This document shows positions 25,803-36,424 of a stretch of DNA of 64,000 nucleotides, one piece after another. The stretch lies in assembly GCF_000308815.1 (NCBI RefSeq), contig NZ_BAFX01000074.1:1-64000 (forward strand), read 5' to 3'. Position numbers and translations under genes: made by a program. The stretch comes from Nocardia concava NBRC 100430. GTDB lineage: Bacteria; Actinomycetota; Actinomycetes; Mycobacteriales; Mycobacteriaceae. Positions within the stretch are counted from its first letter, which is position 1, and each line of letters starts with the position of its first letter. Under the pieces are notes generated by a model, which was given only the letters and a program-made list of their open reading frames with translations, did not search any database and was not told where the DNA came from.

Positions 25803-26429
25803 GTGACTACCGAGCGGAACGCCGAACCGGTCTACAGCGACCGGATATTCACGGTGCCCAATATCCTCAGCGTGCTGAGGCTCATCGGCGTCCCCGTTTT
25901 CCTCTGGCTGCTGCTGGTCGAGAAGGCCGACGGCTGGGCCTTCACCCTGCTGGTCCTCAGCGGTGTCACCGACTGGCTCGACGGCAAGCTGGCGCGCCTG
26001 TTGGACCAATCGTCCAGACTGGGCGCCCTGCTCGATCCGCTGGTCGACCGCCTCTACCTGCTGGCGACCCTGGGCGGCTTCCTGATTCGCGGCATCCTGC
26101 CCTGGTGGGTGGTGGTCATCCTGGTCGGCCGCGACGCCATCCTGACCCTGACCCTCGGCATCTACAAGCGCCGCGACCTGCCCCCGCCGGACGTCATCTA
26201 CCTGGGCAAGGCCGCCACCTTCGCCCTCATGTCCGCTTTGCCGTGGTTGCTCGCCGGTCAGATGGACTGGGCCGCCGCGGGTTTCGGCCGCGCCTTCGGT
26301 GGGGCATTCTTGGTCTGGGGCACGGCGGTCTACGTCTGGACCGGAATCCTCTACGTCGGCAAGGCCGTCGCCGTGGCCCGAGCGATCCCGCCCGCGGGCC
26401 CGAGCGATACCGCCCGTGCCACACCATGA
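25803..26429 (+). CDS. CDP-alcohol phosphatidyltransferase
   Basis: 208 residues, about six membrane segments. The full family motif is present in TDWLDGKLARLLDQSSRLG followed by ALLDPLVDR (DxxDG-xx-AR-x8-G-xxx-D-xxx-D). It makes a phospholipid from CDP-diacylglycerol and an alcohol. Its position before gcvH and garA matches PgsA2 (Rv1822) of Mycobacterium, though the Rv1823-Rv1825 equivalents are absent here. The GTG start gives MTTERNAEPVYSDRIFTVPN. Confidence 0.88.
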   Translation: MTTERNAEPVYSDRIFTVPNILSVLRLIGVPVFLWLLLVEKADGWAFTLLVLSGVTDWLDGKLARLLDQSSRLGALLDPLVDRLYLLATLGGFLIRGILPWWVVVILVGRDAILTLTLGIYKRRDLPPPDVIYLGKAATFALMSALPWLLAGQMDWAAAGFGRAFGGAFLVWGTAVYVWTGILYVGKAVAVARAIPPAGPSDTARATP

Positions 26430-26502
26430 TCACTCCCGATAGGGTGTGCCCGACGGATCGACGACGATCCCGAGAGGAACGCCCGTTGAAAGGACACTGC
26501 CA

Positions 26503-26901
26503 GTGACCGCAGTACCCGAGCAGTTGCGCTACTCCGAAGAGCACGAGTGGGTGAGCAAAGTGGGTCCGACCCGGGTTCGGGTGGGCATCACCGATTACGC
26601 GCAGTCGCAGCTCGGTGACGTCGTGTTCGTGCAGCTGCCCGGCGTGGACTCCGATGTCGCGCTTGGTGACAGCATCGCCGAGATCGAGTCGACCAAGAGC
26701 GTGTCCGACATCTACGCCCCGCTCGCCGGGAAAGTCGTTGCGGTGAACGAGGTTCTGGACGCCGAGCCCGAGACGGTCAACTCCGAGCCCTACGGCGACG
26801 GCTGGCTGTTCGAGATCGAGACCGACTCCGCCGAGGCGCTCGACGCCGCACTCGGAAAGCTCCTGGATGCCGCAGGTTATCAAGGAGTTATCGGAGGCTG
26901 A
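26503..26901 (+). CDS. gcvH: Glycine cleavage system H protein
   Basis: 132 residues, the usual size. It shuttles the aminomethyl group between the P, T and L proteins on a lipoyl arm; the lipoylated Lys65 is in EIESTKSVSDIYAP. The N-terminus RYSEEHEWVSK and the middle GITDYAQSQLGDVVFVQLP are textbook GcvH. GTG 26503 follows GAAAGGA. gcvP is 3.2 kb downstream; gcvT is not in the window. Confidence 0.95.
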   Translation: MTAVPEQLRYSEEHEWVSKVGPTRVRVGITDYAQSQLGDVVFVQLPGVDSDVALGDSIAEIESTKSVSDIYAPLAGKVVAVNEVLDAEPETVNSEPYGDGWLFEIETDSAEALDAALGKLLDAAGYQGVIGG

Positions 26902-26929
26902 AGGAGCCTTCACAGTTCTACCTGCACGG

Positions 26930-26948
26930 GTACGCCCTGGCAGGGTAC
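26930..26948. terminator. Small hairpin after gcvH
   Basis: CCCTG-G-CAGGG (26935-26945) flanked by GTAC on both sides, about 30 bases after the gcvH stop. It is short and lacks a T run, so it may be a weak terminator or an unrelated symmetry. Confidence 0.25.
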
Positions 26949-27086
26949 GGTCAATGCCAACAGAAGTGCGCGCAGCCGGTGCCCGGAGTTTCCGGAACTA
27001 CCCGAAGCGGGGAGCGGCCGGAGTGCCGCATCGCTGAGGGCACCAATTGCTTGCATGGATTATTCGGTTCGAGGAGGAGAGCAAGG

Positions 27087-27554
27087 GTGAGCGAGAACAA
27101 GGACCCGGGTTACCAGGAGACGGCAGCAGAGACCACTTCGGTGTTCCGCGCCGACTTCCTGAACGAGGTCGACACGTCGCGCACCGAGCAGACCGGCGAG
27201 CAGCCGGTACAGGGAGTGGAGGGCCTGCCCGCGGGCGCGGCCCTGCTGGTGGTCAAGCGTGGCCCGAACGCCGGTTCGCGCTTCCTGCTCGACCAGCCGA
27301 CCACCTCGGCGGGACGCCATCCCGACAGCGACATCTTCCTTGACGATGTCACCGTCAGCCGTCGCCACGCGGAATTCCGCCAGGACGACGACACTTTCCA
27401 GGTGGTCGACGTGGGCAGCCTCAACGGCACCTACGTCAACCGGGAGCCGGTGGATTCCTCGGAGCTGCAGAACGGTGACGAGGTCCAGATCGGCAAGTTC
27501 CGCCTCGTCTTCCTGACGGGTCCGCGGCCGGCGGCGAGCGACTCGACGCTATAG
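27087..27554 (+). CDS. garA: FHA-domain regulator GarA
   Basis: 155 residues. GarA (OdhI in Corynebacterium) controls 2-oxoglutarate dehydrogenase and glutamate metabolism and is switched by Ser/Thr kinases. The kinase site ETTSVFRADFL has Thr16/Thr17, equivalent to the PknG/PknB sites. The FHA domain (about 65-140) has GRHPDSDIFLDDVTVSRRH and VGSLNGTYVNREPVDS. GTG 27087 follows GAGGAGGAG. The neighbour order gcvH-garA-MerR matches Rv1826-Rv1828, and the FtsR gene starts 11 bases after the stop. Confidence 0.95.
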   Translation: MSENKDPGYQETAAETTSVFRADFLNEVDTSRTEQTGEQPVQGVEGLPAGAALLVVKRGPNAGSRFLLDQPTTSAGRHPDSDIFLDDVTVSRRHAEFRQDDDTFQVVDVGSLNGTYVNREPVDSSELQNGDEVQIGKFRLVFLTGPRPAASDSTL

Positions 27555-27565
27555 GGCCGAGCGGA

Positions 27566-28372
27566 ATGACTGGCGCAGCGCAGTGGACGCGCGGAGGCAT
27601 GTCGATCGGCTCCGTGCTGGATCTCCTGCGTCCGGATTTTCCGGACATCACCATCTCCAAGATCCGATTCCTGGAATCGGAGGGTCTGATCAGCCCGGAG
27701 CGCACGCCCTCGGGGTACCGCCGCTTTCACGTGGCGGACGTCGAGCGCCTGCGCTTCGTGCTGACCGCACAGCGGGATCAGTACCTGCCCCTGAAGGTGA
27801 TCAAGGAACAGCTCGAAGCGATCGACAGTGGGGCGGCGACGCTCGGGGTCCGGGAGGCCCGGGCCCGGGCGAACGCCGTGGGAGGGGTCGCGGCCATGCC
27901 CGATTCGACAGATGGGCTGGCCGCCAACGGGAACGGCCGCCTGCGGCGGCTGAACGCGGTGCCCGGTGAGGTATCGCCCGAGGAACTCCGGTTCGATCAC
28001 GAAATCCGGATCACCCGGGCGGATCTGCTCGACCAGGCGGGTATCGACGAGAAGTTCCTGACCGAACTGATCCGCGCCAACCTCATCACCCCCGGCGCGG
28101 CAGGCTATTTCGACGGTGACGCGGTCACGCTGGCCCGCACCGCCAAGGCGCTGAGCGAATTCGGTTTGGAGGCAAGGCATCTGCGCGCCTTCAAGCTGGC
28201 CGCCGATCGCGAGGCCGCCATGGTCGCGCAGATCGCGGCCCCGATCGCCAAGAGCCGCGACGCCGATGCCCGCGCGCGGGCCGAGGAGACGGTGCGCGAG
28301 TTGGCGGCATTGTCGCTGACGCTGCACACCTGCCTGGTGAAGACCTCTGTGCGCGCTTCCCTCGGCGGCTGA
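27566..28372 (+). CDS. ftsR: MerR-like regulator FtsR (Rv1828 type)
   Basis: 268 residues. The MerR-type winged helix (about 12-80) is in SIGSVLDLLRPDFPDITISK and RFLESEGLISPERTPSGYRR; a low-complexity linker and a second helical domain (RADLLDQAGIDEKFLTELI) follow. In Corynebacterium the orthologue FtsR activates ftsZ. Identification rests on the synteny garA-ftsR-nuclease-MerR. It starts 11 bases after garA and is probably co-transcribed. Confidence 0.85.
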   Translation: MTGAAQWTRGGMSIGSVLDLLRPDFPDITISKIRFLESEGLISPERTPSGYRRFHVADVERLRFVLTAQRDQYLPLKVIKEQLEAIDSGAATLGVREARARANAVGGVAAMPDSTDGLAANGNGRLRRLNAVPGEVSPEELRFDHEIRITRADLLDQAGIDEKFLTELIRANLITPGAAGYFDGDAVTLARTAKALSEFGLEARHLRAFKLAADREAAMVAQIAAPIAKSRDADARARAEETVRELAALSLTLHTCLVKTSVRASLGG

Positions 28373-28439
28373 AATCTTCGCCTAGACTCGGTATTACAGC
28401 CGGGGGCTGGCGGCCGGTGTGGATTTGGGAGGCAGTGCG

Positions 28440-28913
28440 ATGAGCGAAATGCGTGTGATCGGCATCCGTGTCGAACAGCCACAGAATCAGCCCGTGCTGT
28501 TGCTCCGAGAGGTTTCCGGCGACCGGTATCTACCGATCTGGATCGGGCAGGCCGAGGCCACCGCGATCGTGCTGGAGCAGGAGGGCGTGACACCGATCCG
28601 CCCGCTCACCCACGATCTGATCAAAATCCTGATCAAGGAGCTCGGCCACACCCTCAAGGAAGTGCGGATCGTGGATCTGCAGGAGGGCACCTTCTACGCG
28701 GATCTGGTCTTCGAGAACGATCTACGCATCTCCGCGCGGCCCTCGGATTCGGTGGCCATCGCGCTGCGGGTGGGCTGCCCGATCTATGCCGAGGAGCCGG
28801 TGCTCGAGGAGGCCGGACTGGTTATGCCGGACGAGCGCGAGGACGAGGTCGAGAAGTTCAAGGAGTTTCTCGAATCGGTATCTCCCGATGATTTCAAGGC
28901 CACGGACAGCTGA
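28440..28913 (+). CDS. Bifunctional nuclease-family protein (Rv1829 type)
   Basis: 157 residues, the DUF151/BFN family. It shows MRVIGIRVEQPQNQPVLLL, YLPIWIGQAEATAI and ARPSDSVAIALRVGCPIYAEE, the blocks that define the family. Plant and bacterial members have been reported as nucleases, but the bacterial role is unsettled. GGAGG lies about 6 bases before the ATG. It continues the conserved garA block. Confidence 0.87.
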   Translation: MSEMRVIGIRVEQPQNQPVLLLREVSGDRYLPIWIGQAEATAIVLEQEGVTPIRPLTHDLIKILIKELGHTLKEVRIVDLQEGTFYADLVFENDLRISARPSDSVAIALRVGCPIYAEEPVLEEAGLVMPDEREDEVEKFKEFLESVSPDDFKATDS

Positions 28914-28955
28914 CCAACTTCTGACCTGGCGATGATCTTGGTCTGAGCTCGAAAC

Positions 28956-28990
28956 GAGACAAATCCGTGTCTCTACCTCAGGTTTAGGGT
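28956..28990. promoter_or_regulatory. Inverted repeat and MerR-site-like element before second MerR gene
   Basis: GAGAC/GTCTC (28956-28960 and 28969-28973) with an 8-base loop is followed by TACCTCAGGTTTAGGGT (28974-28990), which has the loose ACC...GGT symmetry of MerR operators. TGATAGGC also occurs twice nearby (29062 and 29104). These lie in the 218-base gap before the MerR gene and could serve autoregulation. Confidence 0.3.
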
Positions 28991-29131
28991 TAAAAACACG
29001 CGGCCCGATCATGCTTGGACGGACCCGATTCTCCCGCAACAATCAGGAGAGTAGCCTCGATTGATAGGCCAACGCTCCAGAGTCGATTGACAGAGCCCAG
29101 CCCTGATAGGCAAGCAGTAAGGGAGTAGTCA

Positions 29132-29698
29132 GTGGGAGATCAACCGCAACCTCAGGATGTGGTGCAGCCAGGGCTGTTCCCCGATGACACGGTGCCGGAC
29201 GAACTCGTCGGCTACCGCGTGCCCAGCGCTTGTCAGGTGGCCGGGATCACCTACCGCCAGCTCGATTACTGGGCCCGCACCGGACTGGTCGTCCCGTCCA
29301 TCCGCAGTGCCACCGGATCCGGCAGCCAGCGCCTCTACTCGTTCAAGGACATCCTGGTCCTCAAGATCGTCAAGCGCCTGCTCGACGCCGGCATCTCGCT
29401 GCAGAACATCCGCATCGCCGTGGACCACCTGCGCAGCCGCGGGGTCGAAGACCTCGCCGGCATCACCCTCTTCTCCGACGGCACCACCGTCTACGAGTGC
29501 TCCTCCGCCGAGGAAGTGGTCGATTTACTGCAGGGCGGACAGGGCGTCTTCGGCATCGCGGTCAGCGGTGCGATGCGCGAATTGACCGGGGCCATCGCCA
29601 ACTTCCCGGCCGAGCGCGCCGAAGCGGGCTCCACCTCGGATCGCCCCGAGGACGAGCTGTCCTTCCGTCGCAAGGCCCGGATGAGCAAGACCGGCTAG
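29132..29698 (+). CDS. MerR-family regulator (Rv1830/ResR type)
   Basis: 188 residues. The MerR winged helix is in GYRVPSACQVAGITYRQLDY and GSGSQRLYSFKDILVLKIVK; the C-terminal part GVFGIAVSGAMRELTG and FRRKARMSKTG fits the Rv1830 family. In M. tuberculosis Rv1830 (ResR) affects growth recovery after antibiotics. GTG 29132 follows AAGGGAG. A clean terminator follows the gene. It is the last member of the GarA block before the gcvP riboswitch. Confidence 0.88.
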   Translation: MGDQPQPQDVVQPGLFPDDTVPDELVGYRVPSACQVAGITYRQLDYWARTGLVVPSIRSATGSGSQRLYSFKDILVLKIVKRLLDAGISLQNIRIAVDHLRSRGVEDLAGITLFSDGTTVYECSSAEEVVDLLQGGQGVFGIAVSGAMRELTGAIANFPAERAEAGSTSDRPEDELSFRRKARMSKTG

Positions 29699-29714
29699 AA
29701 GACCCTGTTTTCGG

Positions 29715-29750
29715 ATGCGCGTCGCCCGTTGGGCGGCGCGCATTTTCGTT
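29715..29750 (+). terminator. Rho-independent terminator after the MerR gene
   Basis: A 13-bp stem (29715-29727 with 29731-29743, one T-G pair) has a 3-base loop and is followed by TTTTCGTT. It begins 17 bases after the MerR stop and insulates the glycine riboswitch. Confidence 0.85.
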
Positions 29751-29833
29751 GTCCGGATCCGGTCGCGATGTGAAACGCAGCCCAGGCAACATTCCTGTAA
29801 CTTGACGCCCTCTAAACTGGCAGTGCGTCGCAG

Positions 29834-30036
29834 CCGTGCGGGAGAGTTCCGGGGGTAGCCTCGGACGCCGAAGGAGCAGCACCTCCCCGTCAATCTCTCA
29901 GGCACAAGGGACCGTGCGGAGTTTCGACGCCTCTGGAAAGTGGTGGCCGCGCGTCACCCGCCCATGGTGAAAGGTCAACGGCCGCAAGGCCGGGGTCCGA
30001 ATCTCTCAGGCATCGAGGACAGAGGGGGAGGGCAGA
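29834..30036 (+). promoter_or_regulatory. Tandem glycine riboswitch (gcvT element) upstream of gcvP
   Basis: Two successive aptamers are recognisable by conserved cores. Aptamer 1 (about 29836-29925) has GGGAGAGTTC, CGCCGAAGGAGCAGC and AATCTCTCAGGCACAAGG. Aptamer 2 (about 29930-30030) has CTCTGGAAAG, GGTGAAAGGTCAACG and AATCTCTCAGGCAT, closed by CCTCT/AGAGG. Glycine binding should turn on the gcvP gene just downstream. A GCCGGT/ACCGGC hairpin (30043-30060) before the ribosome-binding site may be the expression platform. Boundaries are by eye. Confidence 0.92.
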
Positions 30037-30042
30037 CGAAGC

Positions 30043-30060
30043 GCCGGTTTTCGGACCGGC
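30043..30060 (+). promoter_or_regulatory. Hairpin between glycine aptamers and gcvP start
   Basis: GCCGGT (30043-30048) pairs with ACCGGC (30055-30060) around TTTCGG. It lies between aptamer 2 and the GGAG of gcvP, the place expected for the switching element. It lacks a T run, so translational control or a weak terminator are both possible. Confidence 0.5.
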
Positions 30061-30085
30061 ACCCCGCCCACCCCTTGGAGCAGCC

Positions 30086-32926
<2,841 letters not shown>

Positions 32927-32950
32927 TCCGCGCGGCTCGATGAGCGTGGT

Positions 32951-32989
32951 CGAGTGCCCCTCCGGTTCCAGGAACCGGAGGGGCACTCG
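32951..32989. terminator. Hairpin terminator after gcvP
   Basis: A perfect 19-bp stem (32951-32969 with 32971-32989) around a single A, with core CCGGTTCC/GGAACCGG. No T run follows, as is common for terminators of high-GC actinobacteria. The hairpin at 44431 has nearly the same core. Confidence 0.8.
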
Positions 32990-33050
32990 GCATTCGGCCG
33001 ATGAGTCATGTTCGAGGTCCGTCACCGGCGCGGACGGATAGTTTTGTCGA

Positions 33051-33707
33051 ATGGGTGTCGGTGGGCGTGACCGGTCCTGTGATGCGGCGGCGTTGCGTGC
33101 GCGGTTACGTCACGTGTATTGGATCGGCGGGGGCAGCGGTGCGGGCAAGTCGACGGTCGCGGCGAATCTCGCTGCGCGGCACGGGTTGCGGGTGTACTCG
33201 ACCGATGAGGCGATGCGGGCGCATGCCGCACGGAGCACTCGGGACGACTCGCCTTGGCTGAGCCGGTTTTCGGCGATGAGCATGGATGAACGCTGGGTGG
33301 AGCGGTCACCGGAGACGATGCTCGACACCTTCCATTGGTTCCGGGGTGAAGGATTTCGGTTCATCGTCGACGACCTGGTGGGCGTGTCCGGCGAAACCGG
33401 GGTCATCGCAGAGGGATTCCGCCTGCTGCCGCCTCTGGTGGCTCCGCTGCTCGCCGAGCACGACCGCGGTGTGTGGTTGCTTCCGTCGCCCGAGTTCCGC
33501 CGGAGAGCGTTCGACCGGCGCGGCTGGGAGATTCCCGGCAAGACCGGTGATCCGGAGCGTGCCGCGCGCAATCTGCTGGAGCGGGATCGGTTGTTCACCA
33601 ACCGTCTTCGGGAGGAGACCGCCCGCCTCGGGCTGCCCGTCATCGAGGTCGACGACATATCCGAGGAGGATCTGACGGCCCGGGTCGGCGCGGTGCTCGG
33701 CCTGTGA
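33051..33707 (+). CDS. P-loop kinase-like protein
   Basis: 218 residues. A strong Walker A, IGGGSGAGKSTVA, starts at about residue 26; ANLAARHGLRVYSTDEAMR and VIAEGFRLLPPLVAPL look like the lid and Walker B regions of small kinases (shikimate/zeta-toxin/AAA_33 type). The acceptor is unknown. It starts 62 bases after the gcvP terminator and ends at a strong terminator that covers its own stop. A chloramphenicol-phosphotransferase or uridine-kinase-like role is possible but not shown. Confidence 0.7.
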   Translation: MGVGGRDRSCDAAALRARLRHVYWIGGGSGAGKSTVAANLAARHGLRVYSTDEAMRAHAARSTRDDSPWLSRFSAMSMDERWVERSPETMLDTFHWFRGEGFRFIVDDLVGVSGETGVIAEGFRLLPPLVAPLLAEHDRGVWLLPSPEFRRRAFDRRGWEIPGKTGDPERAARNLLERDRLFTNRLREETARLGLPVIEVDDISEEDLTARVGAVLGL

Positions 33708-33740
33708 GCCTGCTTCCGGCGGAAAGGGAAGCAGGCTCAC
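33704..33740. terminator. Convergent terminator between P-loop gene and GH5 gene
   Basis: A perfect 14-bp stem (33704-33717 with 33727-33740) and 9-base loop that includes the TGA of the P-loop gene. It lies between two genes that face each other, so it probably works in both directions. Confidence 0.8.
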
Positions 33741-33766
33741 GGTGCGGAGCCTTGGGTGGCCAACGG

Positions 33767-35629
33767 TCAGGGAAGGGTGCGGCAGTAGAGGGCCTGGGGG
33801 CGGTTGCCTCGGTTGTTGTTGCCGGAGAAGGCGATTCCGGCGACGTACTCGTTGGCGTTGCACTGGCCCTTGTAATAGCCGTTGGCCCAGTCGCCGCCCT
33901 CGCCGGAGGCGGGACGGTTGTCGCCACGGTCGAACCAGACGGTGCGTCCGGCGCCTGCCAGGGGGAGGCGGGCGGGGGCGCAGAGGATGGCGGACATGGC
34001 GTCACCGTGCAGGCTGTAGCCGAGCATGAATTGGCCTTCGGCGCACTGGTATTTGGTGAAGCCGTTCGCCCAGTCGGTGGTGACCTTCTCGGTGTTGACC
34101 TTGACCGCGTCGGCGCCGGGCTGCCACAGGTCGCTCACGGTGGCGTCACCGCAGAGCCCGCCCTGGCCGCGGTCGGTGACACCGAACAACCGCTGGCCGT
34201 CGGGACACACCATCTTGTGCGCGCCGCCGTCCCAGTCCGCGGCGGCGCGGATCGAACGGTTGTCGTCCTCGTGGATGCCCTGCAGCATGGACCAGCTGCG
34301 AACCGGGGCGACCTTTCCGGTGAATCCATTGGCGGCCATCAGGCGATCGAAATGCCCACCGCGCCAGTCGTCCGCGTCGGTGATCTTGCGCAGCCCGCCG
34401 CCGGTGTCATAGCGCAGCAGGCCCCAGGAGTTGCCCTTGTCGCTCTGCTGGAAGCCGACGATCGGCCAGTAGGCGAAGTCGAGATCCCGATCGATCAGGT
34501 AGTCGACCATGTTCTTGAACCACGCTTTGTCGAGATCGCTGGAATCGGTTTTGCCGACACCGAATTCGCTGACCCACACCGGGGCGGTGAAATGCTTGTC
34601 GGCCGTGGTGGCGACGTAGCCCGCGCGTTCGTCCATCGACTTGAACAGATCGGCGCGCGACATGTCGCGGAAGCGCGGATCGTGGGTCTCACCGCCGCCG
34701 AGGCCGGTGCCGCCGGTGTGATTGGGGCCGATATAGCCGTAGAAGTGGACCGCGTACACGACCTTGTGGGACGTCACCAAGGTGGTGGACAGTCGCTGGA
34801 TCGGCTCCAGCATCGGCCGCTCGTGCCAGGTCAGGTCGGTGGGGATGCCCATCCAGTTCACGCCCTCGACCATGATGAGCAGCTGCGGATTGCCCTTGGT
34901 GAGGATGGCGTCGCCCGCCTCCTGCGTGGCGTCGGCCCAGTCGTGGCTGTCGCCCTGCCCCCAGTTGGGGTTGTCCCAGGTGTCACGGCGCACCTCGTTG
35001 CGCAGGTCCGCGCCGATGACGCCGGGATCGTTGCGATAGCGGGCGGTCATGAAAACCCAGTCGTCGATCCACTGCTCCCAGGACTGGCCCGAATTCCAGC
35101 GCTCGTTGCCGTCCACGCCACAGCACCAGCGCGTACTCGTGGTGTGGTTGTTGAGGATGACGCCGAGCCCGGCCGAGGTGAGGGCGGTGACGGCCCGGTC
35201 GTACACCTCGAGCGGGCGCAGTCCGTTGAGTTCCGGGTTGACGGTCAGTCCCTGCACCGCGCGGGTGTCGGTGATCATCTGGTTCGAGAACGGCAGGCGA
35301 ATGCTGTTGAGCCCCAGCGCCTTGAAGTCCGCGACCAGTTTGGCCATCGGTACCCGGTCGAGTCCCAGCGGGGCCCGGTGCCCGTTCTCCTCGGCGGCGT
35401 TGTTGGCGTCCACCTCGTCGTCGCCGCTGCCGTTCCAGGTGCCGCTGGCCCCGTGCCAGTTGCCGGACTTCAGCTTCACCCGATTGCCGCCGGCATCGAC
35501 GATGTATCGCCCGCTCGTACTCAAGGGGCCCTTCAGACCCCCGGGGTCAGCCGTTGCGGGAGCGGTGCCGTTCATGAACGGCACCGCCAGCGTCCCGAGC
35601 AGGAGCAGCACCGTGGCCAGCTTTCTCAT
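33767..35629 (-). CDS. Secreted GH5 glycoside hydrolase with C-terminal binding-like domain
   Basis: 620 residues. A signal peptide (MRKLATVLLLLGTLAVPFMN, cut after about 27) precedes a GH5 (cellulase family) barrel at about 35-430. The acid/base Glu is in GADLRNEVRRDTW and the nucleophile Glu in VWVSEFGVGKTD, with SIRLPFSNQM and NNHTTSTRWCC as GH5 blocks. The last about 180 residues hold repeated short units (WDGGAHKMVCPDGQRLFGVT; ANGYYKGQCNANEYVAGIAF) with paired Cys, perhaps substrate-binding. It would cleave beta-glucans or related glycans outside the cell. Confidence 0.82.
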   Translation of the reverse strand: MRKLATVLLLLGTLAVPFMNGTAPATADPGGLKGPLSTSGRYIVDAGGNRVKLKSGNWHGASGTWNGSGDDEVDANNAAEENGHRAPLGLDRVPMAKLVADFKALGLNSIRLPFSNQMITDTRAVQGLTVNPELNGLRPLEVYDRAVTALTSAGLGVILNNHTTSTRWCCGVDGNERWNSGQSWEQWIDDWVFMTARYRNDPGVIGADLRNEVRRDTWDNPNWGQGDSHDWADATQEAGDAILTKGNPQLLIMVEGVNWMGIPTDLTWHERPMLEPIQRLSTTLVTSHKVVYAVHFYGYIGPNHTGGTGLGGGETHDPRFRDMSRADLFKSMDERAGYVATTADKHFTAPVWVSEFGVGKTDSSDLDKAWFKNMVDYLIDRDLDFAYWPIVGFQQSDKGNSWGLLRYDTGGGLRKITDADDWRGGHFDRLMAANGFTGKVAPVRSWSMLQGIHEDDNRSIRAAADWDGGAHKMVCPDGQRLFGVTDRGQGGLCGDATVSDLWQPGADAVKVNTEKVTTDWANGFTKYQCAEGQFMLGYSLHGDAMSAILCAPARLPLAGAGRTVWFDRGDNRPASGEGGDWANGYYKGQCNANEYVAGIAFSGNNNRGNRPQALYCRTLP

Positions 35630-35728
35630 TCCGAATCCTCATCATCGCGAAGCCAATCCGATCGACCGTAGGATCGGGCGCGCGATTTCTGAAACAGCAA
35701 AATTCGGGCCGCTGATCAGCTTTTCTTG

Positions 35729-36349
35729 TTAATCACCTGAGCGGCAGGGATGGTCGGCCCAGGCCGCGGGCAGAATTTCGCCCGAGATGTCGGCGATTTC
35801 GCTCAAACGGGACGGGGCGACGCCCATGCGGCTCAGCTGGATCAGGCCCTGGGTGGTCATGATGATGTTGGCGCTCAAGGTCGAGAGCAGGGTTTCGTCG
35901 ATCGGGCCCGCGGTGGCCATGGGCTTGCGGAGGCGTTCGGCTACACCGTTTTCCATGGCGGCGGTGGTGCGCGCGCCGATGGTCGCGACCTCGGGGATGC
36001 GGGTGGCCAGCTGGGCGATGCTGTTGATCATCAGGCAGCCGCGGCGGTCCGGGTGGGCGGCGCAGTCGTCGATGACGGCCCGGCAGAGGGCACGGACGGC
36101 GGCGCGGGCCGAGCCGGGGGCGGATTCGACGACCTCGCAGACGAAGCGGGCGCGTTGGTCGCAGTAGCGTTCGAAGGCGGCCAGGAACAGGCCGCGCTTG
36201 TTGCCGTAGGCGCCGTAGAGGCTGCCGTTGCCGATGCCGGTCGCACGGGAGACGTCCTCCACCGAGGTGGTGTCGAAGCCCTGGGCCCAGAAGAGCTCGA
36301 TCGCGGCATCGAGCAGTGTCTGCTCGTCGAACTGCCGTGGTCTACCCAT
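35729..36349 (-). CDS. TetR-family regulator
   Basis: 206 residues. The helix-turn-helix is in LLDAAIELFWAQGFDTTSVE and GIGNGSLYGAYGNKRGLF. The C-terminal part carries the TetR_C_16-like RRGCLMINSIAQLA and GLIQLSRMGVAPSRL, typical of AcrR/QacR-type sensors of small lipophilic compounds. It is divergent from the GlxA-type gene, with a perfect 22-base palindrome between them. ATG 36349. Confidence 0.88.
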   Translation of the reverse strand: MGRPRQFDEQTLLDAAIELFWAQGFDTTSVEDVSRATGIGNGSLYGAYGNKRGLFLAAFERYCDQRARFVCEVVESAPGSARAAVRALCRAVIDDCAAHPDRRGCLMINSIAQLATRIPEVATIGARTTAAMENGVAERLRKPMATAGPIDETLLSTLSANIIMTTQGLIQLSRMGVAPSRLSEIADISGEILPAAWADHPCRSGD

Positions 36350-36391
36350 GGGGATCACCGTATCAATATGCGATCTGGCGCACTCCACTTG

Positions 36392-36413
36392 TTCTGGAGG
36401 CGTGCCTCCAGAA
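36392..36413. promoter_or_regulatory. 22-base palindromic operator between TetR and GlxA-type genes
   Basis: TTCTGGAGGC and GCCTCCAGAA (arms 36392-36401 and 36404-36413) flank a GT centre. It is the clearest palindrome in the window and sits between two divergent starts, so it probably binds the TetR product and controls both genes. Confidence 0.8.
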
Positions 36414-36424
36414 TACTGGTGGAT

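Noticed and set aside
29041..29131. TTGACA at 29087 as a -35 box
   Set aside because: No acceptable -10 box lies 16-18 bases downstream.
35750..36424. N-terminal extension of the GlxA-type protein
   Set aside because: It would cover the TetR gene and the palindromic operator; the family starts near ATG 36425.
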